Source: Alcanivorax sp. DSM 26293 (lineage in GTDB: Bacteria; Pseudomonadota; Gammaproteobacteria; Pseudomonadales; Alcanivoracaceae). Taken from it: a stretch of 64,000 bases of DNA. The first letter of the stretch is position 1. Each line of letters starts with the position of its first letter. Location of the stretch: assembly GCF_900107995.1 (NCBI RefSeq), contig NZ_FNUM01000001.1, positions 569,695-633,694 of the forward strand, given 5' to 3'. Under the pieces are notes generated by a model. The model was given only the letters and a program-made list of their open reading frames with translations, was not told where the DNA came from and searched no databases. Shown here piece after piece: positions 10,385-19,473 of this stretch. The position numbers and the translations under genes are program-made.

Positions 10385-12021
10385 GCCTTCCCCAAGGCCG
10401 TATCCAGGTACTCCAGCAGGTGATTGGCGTTGCTCACCGGGGCCCGGTAGGCCAGGTGGCCATCCGGGCGCATCAGCCACATTCTCGGCCCCTCCCCAAA
10501 TGCCTCGCCAAACTCACCCTGGTGATCCTGCCAGATTCGCGTGGTGCCCTCCCGGGGAATCGCTTCAGTGGGAGTCCCGCTGGCCACGATAACGGTCAGA
10601 TGAACCCGCTCGCGATATTCCTGCCCCAGACGGTCACTGAGCGCATACAGCACCAGCCGTTCGTTATGCTCCGGGGTCTCACCCAGTTGCAGCAACAGGT
10701 GATGGACCGGTTTCCGGAGCAGACCATGAAGCTGGTGCAGGTGCCCGGTACGTACAGAGCGCAGGGCCGCATCGGGGAGTCGGTCCCCGGGCAACGGCCC
10801 CCGATTGCGCCAGCCCAGATCCGCTTCCGGACCACAGCTCACCAGCGGCGAGGATCGATAGTGCACGTCCAGCTGGCTGGCCGTGCGCAGTAAACGCCGG
10901 GACAAACCGGCACGCCCCCCCGCCATTTTCAGCAGCGAATCGCGGGTGCGGCGCAACATGGGCAACTTCACCAGTGAAGCCCGCGACAGCAAATCCACAC
11001 CGTGCAGCATTTTGTCCGCCACCGGTTTTCGCTCCTGCTCGTAACTGTCGAGCAGGGTACCGCTGCCATACCCTTTGAGATAGAACGCCAGTTTCCAGCT
11101 CAGGTTGAAGGCATCTGCCAGGCCGGTGTTCATGCCTTGTGCGCCCAGCGGGCTTTGCACATGGGCCGCATCGCCCGCCAGAAAAACACGATTGCGACGG
11201 TAGTGATGGGCCAGCCGACGTTGCACCGAAAAGCGGCTGATCCAGCGTGGTTCACCCAGGTCAGGCGTATCACCCAGTATCGGAGTGAGCCGATCCGCAA
11301 AAGGCTGTAGATCTATCTCCCCTTCCCAGGGCTCGTCCCGGGCCATGATCAACCGCCAGCCCGTGGGCAGAGGCAAGGCTATGAGCAACCCCTCTTCCTG
11401 CAAAAAACCGTGGGAGCTGTCATTGCGCCAGGGCCCCTGCCAGTCCACATCAGCCAGCAGGAAATGTTCATCGTAATCGACGCCGTTGAAGCCGATACCC
11501 AGCTGCTCACGCACGGTGGAACCCACGCCGTCGGCGCCCACCAGCAGATCGCAGCTGACAGTTTCCACGTCCGTCCCCTGGCGCAGCCGGGCACGAACCC
11601 CTGCCCCATCCTGGGTAAAATCGAGCAATTCCGTGCCACGGACCAGTTCGCCTCCCAGGCTGCGGTAGCGCTCGGTGAGGACGCTTTCCACATCGGACTG
11701 GGGGCAGCTCAGCACCCAGGGGTACGGGGCATCCAGGCTGGTCAGATCCAGCTCGAACAGGAATCCCTTGTCGCCATAGACAGACACTGCGCTCAGGGTG
11801 CGCGAAGCCTTGCGGATCGGAGCCAGCACTTGCAGGGCGGCAAAGATTTCCAGGGTGCGGGCATGCAGCCCCAGCGCTCGGGACCAGGGAGACGGCTCGG
11901 CGAGCCGGTCGATAATGCAGCAGTGAATGCCGTGTCGACGCAGGCCTATGCCCAGGGCCAGGCCGGTGGGCCCGGCACCGATAATCAGGACCTGCGGTGT
12001 GCGGTTTGCGGTAATGCCGAT
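10372..12021 (-). CDS. FAD-dependent aromatic-ring-hydroxylase-type monooxygenase with atypical start
   Basis: A class A flavoprotein monooxygenase of the UbiH/PheA/TetX type, about 549 residues. The Rossmann motif VLIIGAGPTGLAL is at residues 11-23 and the second FAD motif FLAGDAAHVQSPLGAQGMN is about two thirds in. A C-terminal thioredoxin-like tail is expected in this size class. The reading frame upstream of the Rossmann motif contains no ATG, GTG or TTG before an in-frame TGA at 12036-12034. A good GAGGAG lies eight bases before an ATC at 12021-12019, and ATT follows at 12015. The next ordinary start (GTG, 11829) would delete the FAD-binding motif. Substrate unknown. Divergent from dinB. 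Confidence 0.8.
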   Translation of the reverse strand: MGITANRTPQVLIIGAGPTGLALGIGLRRHGIHCCIIDRLAEPSPWSRALGLHARTLEIFAALQVLAPIRKASRTLSAVSVYGDKGFLFELDLTSLDAPYPWVLSCPQSDVESVLTERYRSLGGELVRGTELLDFTQDGAGVRARLRQGTDVETVSCDLLVGADGVGSTVREQLGIGFNGVDYDEHFLLADVDWQGPWRNDSSHGFLQEEGLLIALPLPTGWRLIMARDEPWEGEIDLQPFADRLTPILGDTPDLGEPRWISRFSVQRRLAHHYRRNRVFLAGDAAHVQSPLGAQGMNTGLADAFNLSWKLAFYLKGYGSGTLLDSYEQERKPVADKMLHGVDLLSRASLVKLPMLRRTRDSLLKMAGGRAGLSRRLLRTASQLDVHYRSSPLVSCGPEADLGWRNRGPLPGDRLPDAALRSVRTGHLHQLHGLLRKPVHHLLLQLGETPEHNERLVLYALSDRLGQEYRERVHLTVIVASGTPTEAIPREGTTRIWQDHQGEFGEAFGEGPRMWLMRPDGHLAYRAPVSNANHLLEYLDTALGKAINS

Positions 12022-12097
12022 GTTACACTCTCCTCAGGGCGGCCCAAGCGACACAGGCAACCCGATTGTCAATCCTGCCACATCCCAGAGTTCATTC

Positions 12098-13201
12098 ATG
12101 GCACAGGCCTCACGCAAGATTATCCACGTGGACTGCGACTGCTTCTACGCCGCCGTGGAAATCCGTGATGATCCGTCCCTGCGCAATCGGCCCGTGGCAG
12201 TGGGGGGCGACCCCAACCGCCGTGGCGTTATCGCCACCTGCAATTACCCGGCCCGGCATTTCGGGGTGCATTCCGCCATGGCCTCATCCCACGCCCTGCG
12301 CCTGTGCCCGGAACTGGTCATTGTACCCGCCAACTTTGACAAGTATCGCAAGGTCTCGGCACAGATCCACGATATCTTTCGCCGTTACACCAGCCTGATC
12401 GAACCCTTGTCCCTGGACGAGGCCTTTCTGGACGTGACCGACAGCGAACAGTTCGATAATAGCGCAACCCGTATTGCCGAGGCGTTAAGACAGGATGTTC
12501 GCCGGGAGCTGGGCATTACCGTATCCGCCGGTGTGGCGCCCAACAAGTTTCTTGCCAAGGTGGCCAGCGACTGGCGCAAGCCTGACGGCCTGTTTGTGAT
12601 TCCGCCGGACCAGGTGGACGCCTTCGTGGCCGCCCTGCCGGTAAAAAAGATTTCCGGGGTGGGCCGGGTGACGGCCGAGCGCATGGCCGGTCTCAACCTG
12701 CATACCTGTGGCGACCTGCAAGGCATGAGCCGACTGGAGCTGTCACAGCACTTCGGCAGTTTCGGCGAGCGGCTCTATCACCTGAGCCGCGGACATGATG
12801 ATCGGCCCATACAAACCGGCCGCCGACGCAAATCCGTGTCCGTAGAGCGCACCTACGACCAGGACCAGCCGGACCTGAATGCCTGGCTGCGGGAACTGGA
12901 TGGTCTGCTGGAAAAGCTCAAGGCCCGTTTCGCCAAACTGGATCAGCACTATTTGATCAGTGGGCTCACCGCCAAGGTGAAATACCAGGATTTTGTCAGC
13001 CTGAGCTGCGACAAGGCCGGCAACGATCTGGATCCGGCCCATTTCGAGGCACTGCTGCGACAATTGTGGGAACGCCGCCAGGGCCCGGCCCGCCTGATCG
13101 GCATCGGCGCCCGCCTGCGCGACCTGAAAGCTCCGCAGCAGCCGGATTTGTTTCCGGAAGAGAGGGAAAAGGCGTTGCGGCAGCAGCGGAATCGGCTGTA
13201 G
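12098..13201 (+). CDS. dinB: DNA polymerase IV
   Basis: Y-family translesion polymerase, 367 residues. The N-terminus KIIHVDCDCFYAAVE carries the first metal-binding Asp, and SLDEAFLDV provides Asp107 and Glu108. A helix-hairpin-helix segment (KISGVGRVTAERM) and the little-finger region follow. The C-terminal QPDLF is a beta-clamp binding motif. The ATG at 12098 is right before the conserved start; the upstream frame is non-coding. It is divergent from the FAD monooxygenase with 76 bp between. I do not see an obvious LexA box in that gap. Confidence 0.95.
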   Translation: MAQASRKIIHVDCDCFYAAVEIRDDPSLRNRPVAVGGDPNRRGVIATCNYPARHFGVHSAMASSHALRLCPELVIVPANFDKYRKVSAQIHDIFRRYTSLIEPLSLDEAFLDVTDSEQFDNSATRIAEALRQDVRRELGITVSAGVAPNKFLAKVASDWRKPDGLFVIPPDQVDAFVAALPVKKISGVGRVTAERMAGLNLHTCGDLQGMSRLELSQHFGSFGERLYHLSRGHDDRPIQTGRRRKSVSVERTYDQDQPDLNAWLRELDGLLEKLKARFAKLDQHYLISGLTAKVKYQDFVSLSCDKAGNDLDPAHFEALLRQLWERRQGPARLIGIGARLRDLKAPQQPDLFPEEREKALRQQRNRL

Positions 13202-13228
13202 CAGCGTTGGGCGGTGCTATCACCCAGT

Positions 13229-13341
13229 TTCGAGGTACGAGTTGCGAGAAGCTATCTGCCATGAATTGCAGGTTTTGATCTTCGAAACTCGCTTCTCGCA
13301 ACTCGCAACTGATTAATCGCGCCGCCAGCGACGCTCCTATC
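13229..13341. repeat. Inverted element with AGnnnCG heptad arms plus REP
   Basis: Left arm 13229-13252 reads as units AGTTTCG, AGGTACG, AGTTGCG, AGAAGC. Right arm 13281-13310 reads CGAAACT, CGCTTCT, CGCAACT, CGCAACT. A REP in reverse orientation (ATCGC...GCTCCTA) follows at 13316-13340. It lies between the convergent dinB and the small gene at 13357. Confidence 0.85.
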
Positions 13342-13356
13342 AGAAGCGAGGCGGGG

Positions 13357-13572
13357 TCAATGCACCCGCTGACAGACGCGGCTGTGCAACTCGGAGGGAA
13401 TCATTCCGTCCATCAGCTCCCGTCCCCGACGTTGTACCGGCTCCATCTGCGCATCCAGATAAGCGTCCAGGGTGGCCACGCAATCCGCGCAGCGGTTGAC
13501 GGTATCCGTATCCGGGTGATCGCAAGCCGCCTTGACTGCCTGTTCCAGCTGATTCAGATATTTGAGCAACAT
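13357..13572 (-). CDS. Small uncharacterised cytoplasmic protein (71 aa)
   Basis: I do not recognise the family. It is 71 residues, mostly helical, with Cys residues at 17, 28, 31 and 68; the pair CADC (28-31) resembles a metal or redox site. No signal peptide or membrane helix is seen. Translation is well supported by AGGAG five bases before the ATG. It stands alone between a REP element and a 418-bp gap, convergent with dinB. It could be a small regulator, but nothing in the sequence shows that. Confidence 0.65.
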   Translation of the reverse strand: MLLKYLNQLEQAVKAACDHPDTDTVNRCADCVATLDAYLDAQMEPVQRRGRELMDGMIPSELHSRVCQRVH

Positions 13573-13990
13573 GTTTTGCTCCTGATAAACCTCATTAACG
13601 GGACGGCCTTATGCCGGTTCCCAATCGATCAAGTATGGCGGCTGCTGAAGACAGCCAGATGACACAGATCAACCATGCAGTCAGTGTGCCAGACCTGATA
13701 AAGGATGTGACGCTTGCGGCGACAAGGCGTTCCCGGGAAATTGTAAAAGAGTCTGTCGCCACCCCGGGAACAAGGGCTTGCAACTCTTCACTCACCGGGA
13801 GTGTCATCTGGGGTACTCTTGGGAGTTGTAGCTGCATTTGGGATGAACTGCGACGGCTTGGCCGCCCTGCGGGGGCTTCCTTGCTCAAGCAAGGTTCGCG
13901 CCTCAAGCGGCGCTCCTACAGCGGCTTCGTAGCCGCACGGGCTGGCCTGCAGCCTCTGAGTAACGATTATTTTGCGACGGACCCGACCCT
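13573..13990. other. Non-coding gap with partial REP-type composite repeat
   Basis: No convincing gene. From about 13845 to 13935 it holds a divergent copy of the composite repeat seen at 19588, 30859 and 41369, ending GCTCCTACAGCGGCTTCGTA. Two overlapping open frames here are partly built from that repeat and have no family resemblance. The promoter of ppnN must lie in the last 50 bp or upstream of the repeat. Confidence 0.6.
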
Positions 13991-15358
13991 ATGACCGAAA
14001 CGGTATCCACCATTGTTGCCCCGGAAGGCAGCCTGGAAGTTCTCAGCCAACACGAAGTTGAACGTCTGCGTGACACCTCCGGCAGCGGCCTGCATGAGCT
14101 GCTACGCCGGTGCGCGCTGGCCGTACTCAACTGTGGCACCCCCACCGATGACAGCCGCCAGGTACTGGAGACCTACAAGGATTTTGATATCGAGGTGATT
14201 CAGGAAGACCGTGGGCTGCGGCTCAAGGTGGACAATGCCCCCGCCGGCGCCTTCGTGGACGGACGCATGATCCGCGGCATCCGCGAGCATTTATCGGCGG
14301 TGTTGCGCGATATCGTCTATGTGGCCAATGAGATCCAGAATAACGACAGCTTCAACCTCAATAGCAGCCAGGGCATCAGCAATGCGGTCTTCCACATTCT
14401 GCGCAACGCCGGCGTGCTCAAGGCAGGAGCCTCGCCAAACCTGGTGGTCTGCTGGGGCGGCCACAGTATTTCCCGGGAAGAATACGACTACAGCAAGAGC
14501 GTGGGCTATCAACTCGGCCTGCGTCACAAGGATATCTGCACCGGCTGTGGCCCTGGTGCCATGAAGGGGCCAATGAAAGGCGCCCATGTGGCCCACGCCA
14601 AACAACGTTTCAAGGGCGGCCGCTATCTGGGCATCTCCGAGCCCGGCATCATCGCCGCCGAGGCCCCTAACCCCATCGTCAACGAGCTGGTGATCATGCC
14701 GGACATCGAAAAGCGGCTGGAGGCGTTTCTGCGGGTCGGCCATGGCATCATCGTCTTTCCTGGCGGGGTGGGCACCACCGAGGAAATCCTCTACCTGCTT
14801 GGCGTGCTGCTGCACCCGGACAATGCGGACATGCCCTTGCCGGTCGTGTTCACCGGCCCGGCCAGCAGTGCGGACTACTTCCGCCAGGTGGATGCCTTTA
14901 TTCGCGCAACACTTGGAGACCAGGCGGCGCAACGTTACCAGATCATCATCGATGACCCGGAAGCCGTGGCCCTGGCAATGTGCGTGGGCATCGACCGTCT
15001 GACCCTGTTCCGCCGCGACAATGATGACGCCTTCTACTTTAACTGGCGGCTGAACATTCCCCTGGAATTCCAGCAACCCTTCGAGCCTACCCACGAGGCC
15101 ATGGCCAGCCTGGATCTGAGCCCCAATCAACCGGTCCATCAGCTGGCTGCCAACCTGCGCCGGGCATTCTCCGGCATTGTGGCCGGCAATGTGAAAGAGC
15201 AAGGCATCCATGCCATCGAACAGCACGGTCCCTATCGGCTGCATGCGCCGGGTGAACTGATGACCCACCTGGACGAACTGCTCAAGGCGTTTGTGGAGCA
15301 ACATCGCATGAAACTCCCCGGGAGCCATTACGAGCCGTGTTATGCGTTGGTGGGGTGA
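13991..15358 (+). CDS. ppnN: Nucleotide 5'-monophosphate nucleosidase (LOG family, YgdH)
   Basis: Cleaves purine and pyrimidine nucleoside monophosphates at the N-glycosidic bond; in E. coli PpnN is a (p)ppGpp target that tunes nucleotide pools. The 455-residue length matches E. coli PpnN (454). The lysine-decarboxylase-like (LOG) core has GCGPGAMKGPMKGAHVAH (residue 180 region) and the signature FPGGVGTTEE (near 255). An extended N-terminal domain and a C-terminal domain are present, as in the family. It converges with the SDR gene at 15597. Confidence 0.93.
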   Translation: MTETVSTIVAPEGSLEVLSQHEVERLRDTSGSGLHELLRRCALAVLNCGTPTDDSRQVLETYKDFDIEVIQEDRGLRLKVDNAPAGAFVDGRMIRGIREHLSAVLRDIVYVANEIQNNDSFNLNSSQGISNAVFHILRNAGVLKAGASPNLVVCWGGHSISREEYDYSKSVGYQLGLRHKDICTGCGPGAMKGPMKGAHVAHAKQRFKGGRYLGISEPGIIAAEAPNPIVNELVIMPDIEKRLEAFLRVGHGIIVFPGGVGTTEEILYLLGVLLHPDNADMPLPVVFTGPASSADYFRQVDAFIRATLGDQAAQRYQIIIDDPEAVALAMCVGIDRLTLFRRDNDDAFYFNWRLNIPLEFQQPFEPTHEAMASLDLSPNQPVHQLAANLRRAFSGIVAGNVKEQGIHAIEQHGPYRLHAPGELMTHLDELLKAFVEQHRMKLPGSHYEPCYALVG

Positions 15359-15390
15359 AGGAAAGGACCTAGCAGCCAGGCAAGACTTCC

Positions 15391-15535
15391 GTAGGAGCGT
15401 CGCTGGCGGCGCGATTACAGGAGTCACGAGTTGCGAGAAGCGGGTTTCGAAAATCAAACCCCGAAATTCATGAAAGGTAGGCTCTCGCTTTTCGAAACTC
15501 GAAACTGATGCATCGCCCGCCAGCGCCGCATCTGC
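15391..15535. repeat. Nested REP / heptad-arm inverted element
   Basis: Outer layer: a REP at 15391-15414 (GTAGGAGC...GCGAT) and an inverted partner at about 15511-15535. Inner layer: arms at 15424-15455 (AGTCACG, AGTTGCG, AGAAGCG, GGTTTCG) and 15483-15507 (CGCTTTT, CGAAACT, CGAAACT). Both arms have a 7-bp period. Confidence 0.85.
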
Positions 15536-15541
15536 AAAAAA

Positions 15542-15573
15542 GAAAAAGCCCCGGAAATCCGGGGCTTTTTCTT
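15542..15573. terminator. Bidirectional terminator between ppnN and the SDR gene
   Basis: GAAAAAGCCCCGG, short loop, CCGGGGCTTTTTC. A-run and T-run flank the stem, so it can serve both convergent genes. Confidence 0.88.
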
Positions 15574-15596
15574 TTCACTCGTCGCTAACAGCTGCC

Positions 15597-16367
15597 TTAC
15601 CGCGGCTGCATACGGATACCACCATCGATGCGGATGGTCTCACCGTTAAGGAAGCTGTTCTCGATCATGTGGCAGACCAGCTGCGCGTATTCCGCCGGGT
15701 TACCCAGACGCTTGGGGAACTGAGTCATTTCGATCAGCGGCATTTTCACCTTGTCAGGAGCCGCATTCATCAACGGGGTGTTGAAGATGCCCGGGGCGAT
15801 GGTGTTGCAGCGAATGCCCAGCGGCGCCAGGTCACGGGCGATGGGCAGGGTCATGCCGACAACACCGCCTTTGGTGGCCGCGTAAGCCACCTGGCCAACC
15901 TGACCATCAAAGGCTGCCACAGAAGCCGTGTTCACAATCAGGCCACGCTCGTTGTCTTCACCCGGCTCGTTCTCGGCCATGGCGGCGGCGGCCAGACGGG
16001 CCACGTTGAAGGTACCGATCAGGTTGATCTTGACCACCATGTTGAACACGCCCAGATCATGGGGCTTGTTCTCGCGACCCACGGTCTTCATGGCAGACCC
16101 CACCCCGGCACAGTTCACACACACATGAATGGCACCGAATTTTTCCACGGTGGCGTCGATGGCCGCCTTAACGGATTCCTCGTCGGTCACGTCGGTCTGC
16201 ACAAACGCCGCATTGGCACCCAGCTCCGCCGCCACTTCCGGGCCGCGCTTGTCGTCACGATCCAGAATCATCACCTTGCCGCCCTTGGCGATAATGGCTT
16301 CGGCCGTGGCCTGGCCCAGACCGGATGCAGCGCCGGTGATCACGGCAACTTTATCGGTAATATTCAT
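15597..16367 (-). CDS. SDR-family 3-hydroxyacyl-CoA dehydrogenase (HSD10-like)
   Basis: A 256-residue short-chain dehydrogenase. NAD-binding TGAASGLGQ is at residues 11-19, NCAGVG near 90 and the catalytic Tyr-Lys pair is in AYAATKGGVVG. The insertion NKPHDLGVFNMVVKINLIGTF and the C-terminus SFLNGETIRIDGGIRMQPR are typical of type II 3-hydroxyacyl-CoA dehydrogenases, which oxidise 3-hydroxyacyl-CoA in beta-oxidation. Branched-chain or steroid substrates are also possible. The ATG at 16367 has AAGGAG seven bases upstream. It is divergent from egtB. Confidence 0.88.
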   Translation of the reverse strand: MNITDKVAVITGAASGLGQATAEAIIAKGGKVMILDRDDKRGPEVAAELGANAAFVQTDVTDEESVKAAIDATVEKFGAIHVCVNCAGVGSAMKTVGRENKPHDLGVFNMVVKINLIGTFNVARLAAAAMAENEPGEDNERGLIVNTASVAAFDGQVGQVAYAATKGGVVGMTLPIARDLAPLGIRCNTIAPGIFNTPLMNAAPDKVKMPLIEMTQFPKRLGNPAEYAQLVCHMIENSFLNGETIRIDGGIRMQPR

Positions 16368-16528
16368 ATGCTCTCCTTGTGGTGAAAGGGCATGGGCTGT
16401 CACTGCGTCGCAGCAACAACCCACTACAAATGCTGCCCCGCAGTATACCCACACCGTTCACGCGTCACATTGTTGCTTTCGCTCAAAGTGGGTGCCACTC
16501 TTTGACAACCGGATTGGGAGGGAAAACC

Positions 16529-17773
16529 TTGCCAGATACCGCCAGACAAGACGTCAGCGCTACCTTGATAGCGCACTACCAGCGTATCCGGGCCTTCAGC
16601 GAACAACTCTGTGAGCCGTTACTCACCGAGGACATGGGGTTGCAGGCCTGCGCTGACGTGAGCCCACCCCGCTGGCATCTGGCCCACACCACCTGGTTCT
16701 TCGAAACCTTCCTCCTCAAGCCCCACCTGCCCGGTTACCGGGTGTTCGAACCGCAATTCGAGTATCTCTTCAACAGCTACTACAACGGCATTGGCGAACA
16801 GTTTGCCCGCCCGCAACGCCACCTGTTGTCACGCCCCACCGGCGCAGACGTCTATGCATGGCGACAGCAGGTGGATGAGGCCATGGCACGGCTTATCGCG
16901 CAATATCCGGGTCTGGCGGATCTGGTGACACTGGGGCTCAATCATGAGCAGCAACATCAGGAATTGTTGCTGACCGATCTGAAATACAGCCTCTCGTTCA
17001 ATCCGCTGGCACCAACCCTCGGCCAGCCCCTCGACCCGTCTGGCCCGGCTGCCCCATTGCGCTTTCAAACGTTCAGTGGCGGCCTGGTGGATATGGGCGC
17101 CAGCAGCAATGGCTTTGCCTTCGATAATGAAACGCCCCGGCATCGAGTCTGGCTGGAGCCGTTCTCCCTGGCCAACCGGCCTGTCACCCAGGGTGAGTTC
17201 CGCGCCTTCATCCAGGACGGCGGCTATCGGCGTGCGGATTTATGGCTGTCTGACGGCTGGGCCTGGGTTCAGTCAAACGCTGTCCAGCGCCCTCTTTACT
17301 GGCATGAGGACCTTGACCAGCACTTCACCCTGGCAGGGCTACAACCGTTGCTCCCTGGTCAGATTCTGGCCCATGTGAATTATTATGAAGCCGACGCCTA
17401 TGCCCGCTGGGCGGGCAAGCGTCTGCCCACGGAACAGGAATGGGAGCACGTGGCCACCACGCAACCGCAGCAAGGCAACTTTGTGGACAACGGTCTCTAC
17501 CAACCCGCCCCGGCCATTGATACCGGCATGGCACACCTGTTCGGGGATGTATGGGAATGGACCGCCAGCGCCTATTTGCCCTACCCGGGATTCCAGCCTG
17601 ATGCCGGTGCCGTGGGTGAGTACAACGGTAAATTCATGTGCAACCAGATGGTGCTGCGCGGCGGCTCCTGTGTCAGTAGCCGGGACCATCTTCGCGCCAG
17701 CTACCGTAATTTCTTCTATCCTCACCATCGCTGGCAATTCAGTGGTATCCGGCTTGCGGGAGAGCCATCGTGA
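16529..17773 (+). CDS. egtB: Ergothioneine biosynthesis sulfoxide synthase EgtB
   Basis: A non-haem iron enzyme that joins a thiol (gamma-glutamylcysteine or cysteine) to the imidazole C2 of hercynine with O2. The 414-residue protein has an N-terminal DinB-like helical domain with iron ligands His53 (HLAH) and His139/His143 (HEQQH). A C-terminal formylglycine-generating-enzyme-like fold follows, with WEWTAS and VLRGGSCVS. I chose TTG at 16529 because GGAGGG lies six bases upstream and it gives the usual family N-terminus; an upstream in-frame ATG adds 50 unlikely residues. Its TGA overlaps the GTG of egtD by 4 bp, so the two are translationally coupled. Confidence 0.93.
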   Translation: MPDTARQDVSATLIAHYQRIRAFSEQLCEPLLTEDMGLQACADVSPPRWHLAHTTWFFETFLLKPHLPGYRVFEPQFEYLFNSYYNGIGEQFARPQRHLLSRPTGADVYAWRQQVDEAMARLIAQYPGLADLVTLGLNHEQQHQELLLTDLKYSLSFNPLAPTLGQPLDPSGPAAPLRFQTFSGGLVDMGASSNGFAFDNETPRHRVWLEPFSLANRPVTQGEFRAFIQDGGYRRADLWLSDGWAWVQSNAVQRPLYWHEDLDQHFTLAGLQPLLPGQILAHVNYYEADAYARWAGKRLPTEQEWEHVATTQPQQGNFVDNGLYQPAPAIDTGMAHLFGDVWEWTASAYLPYPGFQPDAGAVGEYNGKFMCNQMVLRGGSCVSSRDHLRASYRNFFYPHHRWQFSGIRLAGEPS

Positions 17774-18738
17774 ATCAACAACAGCTCGGCCCCAACCTGA
17801 CCTTCTTCGACCTCCACCCGCCGACCACCGACATGCTTGCCGAGGTCAGTGAATCCTTGCGAGCAACCACGCCGACGCTGCACCCCAAGTTCTTCTACGA
17901 CGAAACCGGCTCCACCCTGTTCGACCGCATCACCCGCACTCCGGAGTACTATCCCACTCGCACGGAAGCCCGTTTGTTGCGTCGCTATGCCGAGGATATT
18001 CAGTCGCGCCTGGAGAACACCCACACCATCGCCGAACCCGGTGCAGGCAGCTGCGAAAAAGTGCGGGTGTTGCTGGATGCCTGGCAACCGGCCCATTACA
18101 TGCCGCTGGAAATCTCCCGGGAGTGTCTGCTTGGCGCCTCACGGCGCCTGGCCGACGACTTTCCGCAGATTCACATCAGTGCGGTCTGCGCGGATTATTG
18201 CCAGGCCATGGCCATGCCCGAGGGATTACAACAGCCGGGCCGTCTGGTCTTTTTCCCCGGCTCCACCATTGGCAACTTTGAACCGGCCCAGCGAGCCAGC
18301 TTTCTGCGCGGGCTGCGGGAACTGGCCGGACCCGGTGGCGCCCTGCTGATTGGCGCGGACCTGCAGAAACCCTCTGAGCAGCTCCATGCCGCCTACAATG
18401 ACTCGCAAGGACTGACCGCCGCCTTCAACCTGAATGCCCTGCACCATCTGAACCGGGAACTGGATTGCGGCTTCGATACCGATACCGTGCGCCATCTGGC
18501 GTTCTACAACAGCACGCAAAGCCGTATCGAAATGCACCTGGAGTGCCTGCAGGATCAGCACATCCGCCTTGGCGACGACAGCCTGACACTGACTGCCGGC
18601 ACCCGTATTCACACAGAAAATTCCTACAAATTCACCATCGAAGGGTTCTCCGCCGAACTGGTTGCCGCCGGTTTTTCCCCATCCGGGTGCTGGACGGATA
18701 GCGACAGCCTGTTCAGTCTGCATCTGGCCTGTGCGTAA
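17770..18738 (+). CDS. egtD: L-histidine N-alpha-trimethyltransferase EgtD
   Basis: Trimethylates histidine with three SAM to give hercynine, the substrate of EgtB. It has 322 residues, the family size. The start region HPKFFYDETGSTLFDRITRTPEYY is the diagnostic EgtD N-terminus, IAEPGAGSCEKV near 90 is the SAM site, and FFPGSTIGNFEP near 160 follows the family. The GTG start at 17770 overlaps the egtB stop, with GGGAG upstream. No egtA, egtC or egtE is next to it; the last C-S lyase step must be encoded elsewhere. Confidence 0.94.
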   Translation: MNQQQLGPNLTFFDLHPPTTDMLAEVSESLRATTPTLHPKFFYDETGSTLFDRITRTPEYYPTRTEARLLRRYAEDIQSRLENTHTIAEPGAGSCEKVRVLLDAWQPAHYMPLEISRECLLGASRRLADDFPQIHISAVCADYCQAMAMPEGLQQPGRLVFFPGSTIGNFEPAQRASFLRGLRELAGPGGALLIGADLQKPSEQLHAAYNDSQGLTAAFNLNALHHLNRELDCGFDTDTVRHLAFYNSTQSRIEMHLECLQDQHIRLGDDSLTLTAGTRIHTENSYKFTIEGFSAELVAAGFSPSGCWTDSDSLFSLHLACA

Positions 18739-18870
18739 CCGTTGCAACCCCCTGCACACAGGGCATCACGCGCCGAAACCCTCGCCTGGCGCGGGACAGG
18801 ATTGCAAAGACTGTAAAACTGAGCACTTTGATATCAGCGAATAGTGTGAACTGGCACTGGTACCGTTATA

Positions 18871-18897
18871 CTGAATCGCGTTTTTTTGCCGATTCAG
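18871..18897. other. Small inverted repeat upstream of the thioesterase gene
   Basis: CTGAATCG and CGATTCAG pair across an 11-base T-rich loop. A TATACT hexamer just before it (around 18867) could be a -10 box, so this may be an early-transcript hairpin or an operator. No known motif recognised. Confidence 0.4.
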
Positions 18898-18948
18898 TCT
18901 TCGAAAGAATAAAAGGGGTCACGGACCACCGTGGCATAGGGAGATCGG

Positions 18949-19473
18949 ATGCTCGAACTGATCAGCGCGGCTCGCCGTCGTAAACGGCCGCCCACACACC
19001 AGCTGTTTGATGTTGTCACCCAGGAATACCGGGTGGGGTTGCTGGATATTGACCTGAACATGCATCTGAACAACGCCAAATACCTGAAGTTCATGGATCG
19101 CTGCCGGCTGGAGCACGCGGTGGTTACCGGCTTGCTCAACCGCATGATCGAAGCGCGCTGTAACGGTGTGGTTGCCAATACCGAGATTTCCTATATCCGC
19201 GAGTTGCGCCCGTACCAGCAATTCCAGGTGCATACCCGCATTCTCGGCTGGGACGACAAATACGTGTACTACGATCAGCGCTTCGAATCCCAGCGCAAAC
19301 TGCACACCCATGCCCTGTTGCGAGTGGCCAATGTGTATGGCGGTAAATCTATCAGCCCCCAGACCCTGCAGGAAATTACCGGCTTCAATCAAACCTCCCC
19401 GGCCCTGCCGGAGTACGTGGAACAGTGGAAGCGACTGCTGCAGACCAAGCGGCGGCTGACAGAGAGTGACTAG
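18949..19473 (+). CDS. Hotdog-fold acyl-CoA thioesterase-like protein
   Basis: A 174-residue member of the 4HBT/THEM6-like hotdog family. The segment LDIDLNMHLNNAKYLKFMDRCRLEH (residues 28-52) has the family's hallmark N-x-H-L-N-N-x-Y, and NTEISYIRELRPYQQFQVHTRILGWDDKYVYYDQRF is the central sheet. Such enzymes hydrolyse acyl-CoA thioesters in the cytoplasm; chain-length preference is unknown. The TAG stop at 19471-19473 touches the left arm of the next inverted element. Confidence 0.82.
   Translation: MLELISAARRRKRPPTHQLFDVVTQEYRVGLLDIDLNMHLNNAKYLKFMDRCRLEHAVVTGLLNRMIEARCNGVVANTEISYIRELRPYQQFQVHTRILGWDDKYVYYDQRFESQRKLHTHALLRVANVYGGKSISPQTLQEITGFNQTSPALPEYVEQWKRLLQTKRRLTESD

Noticed and set aside
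13611-13994. 127-codon frame upstream of ppnN
   Set aside because: Its second half is the composite repeat and it overlaps the ppnN start; no protein family.
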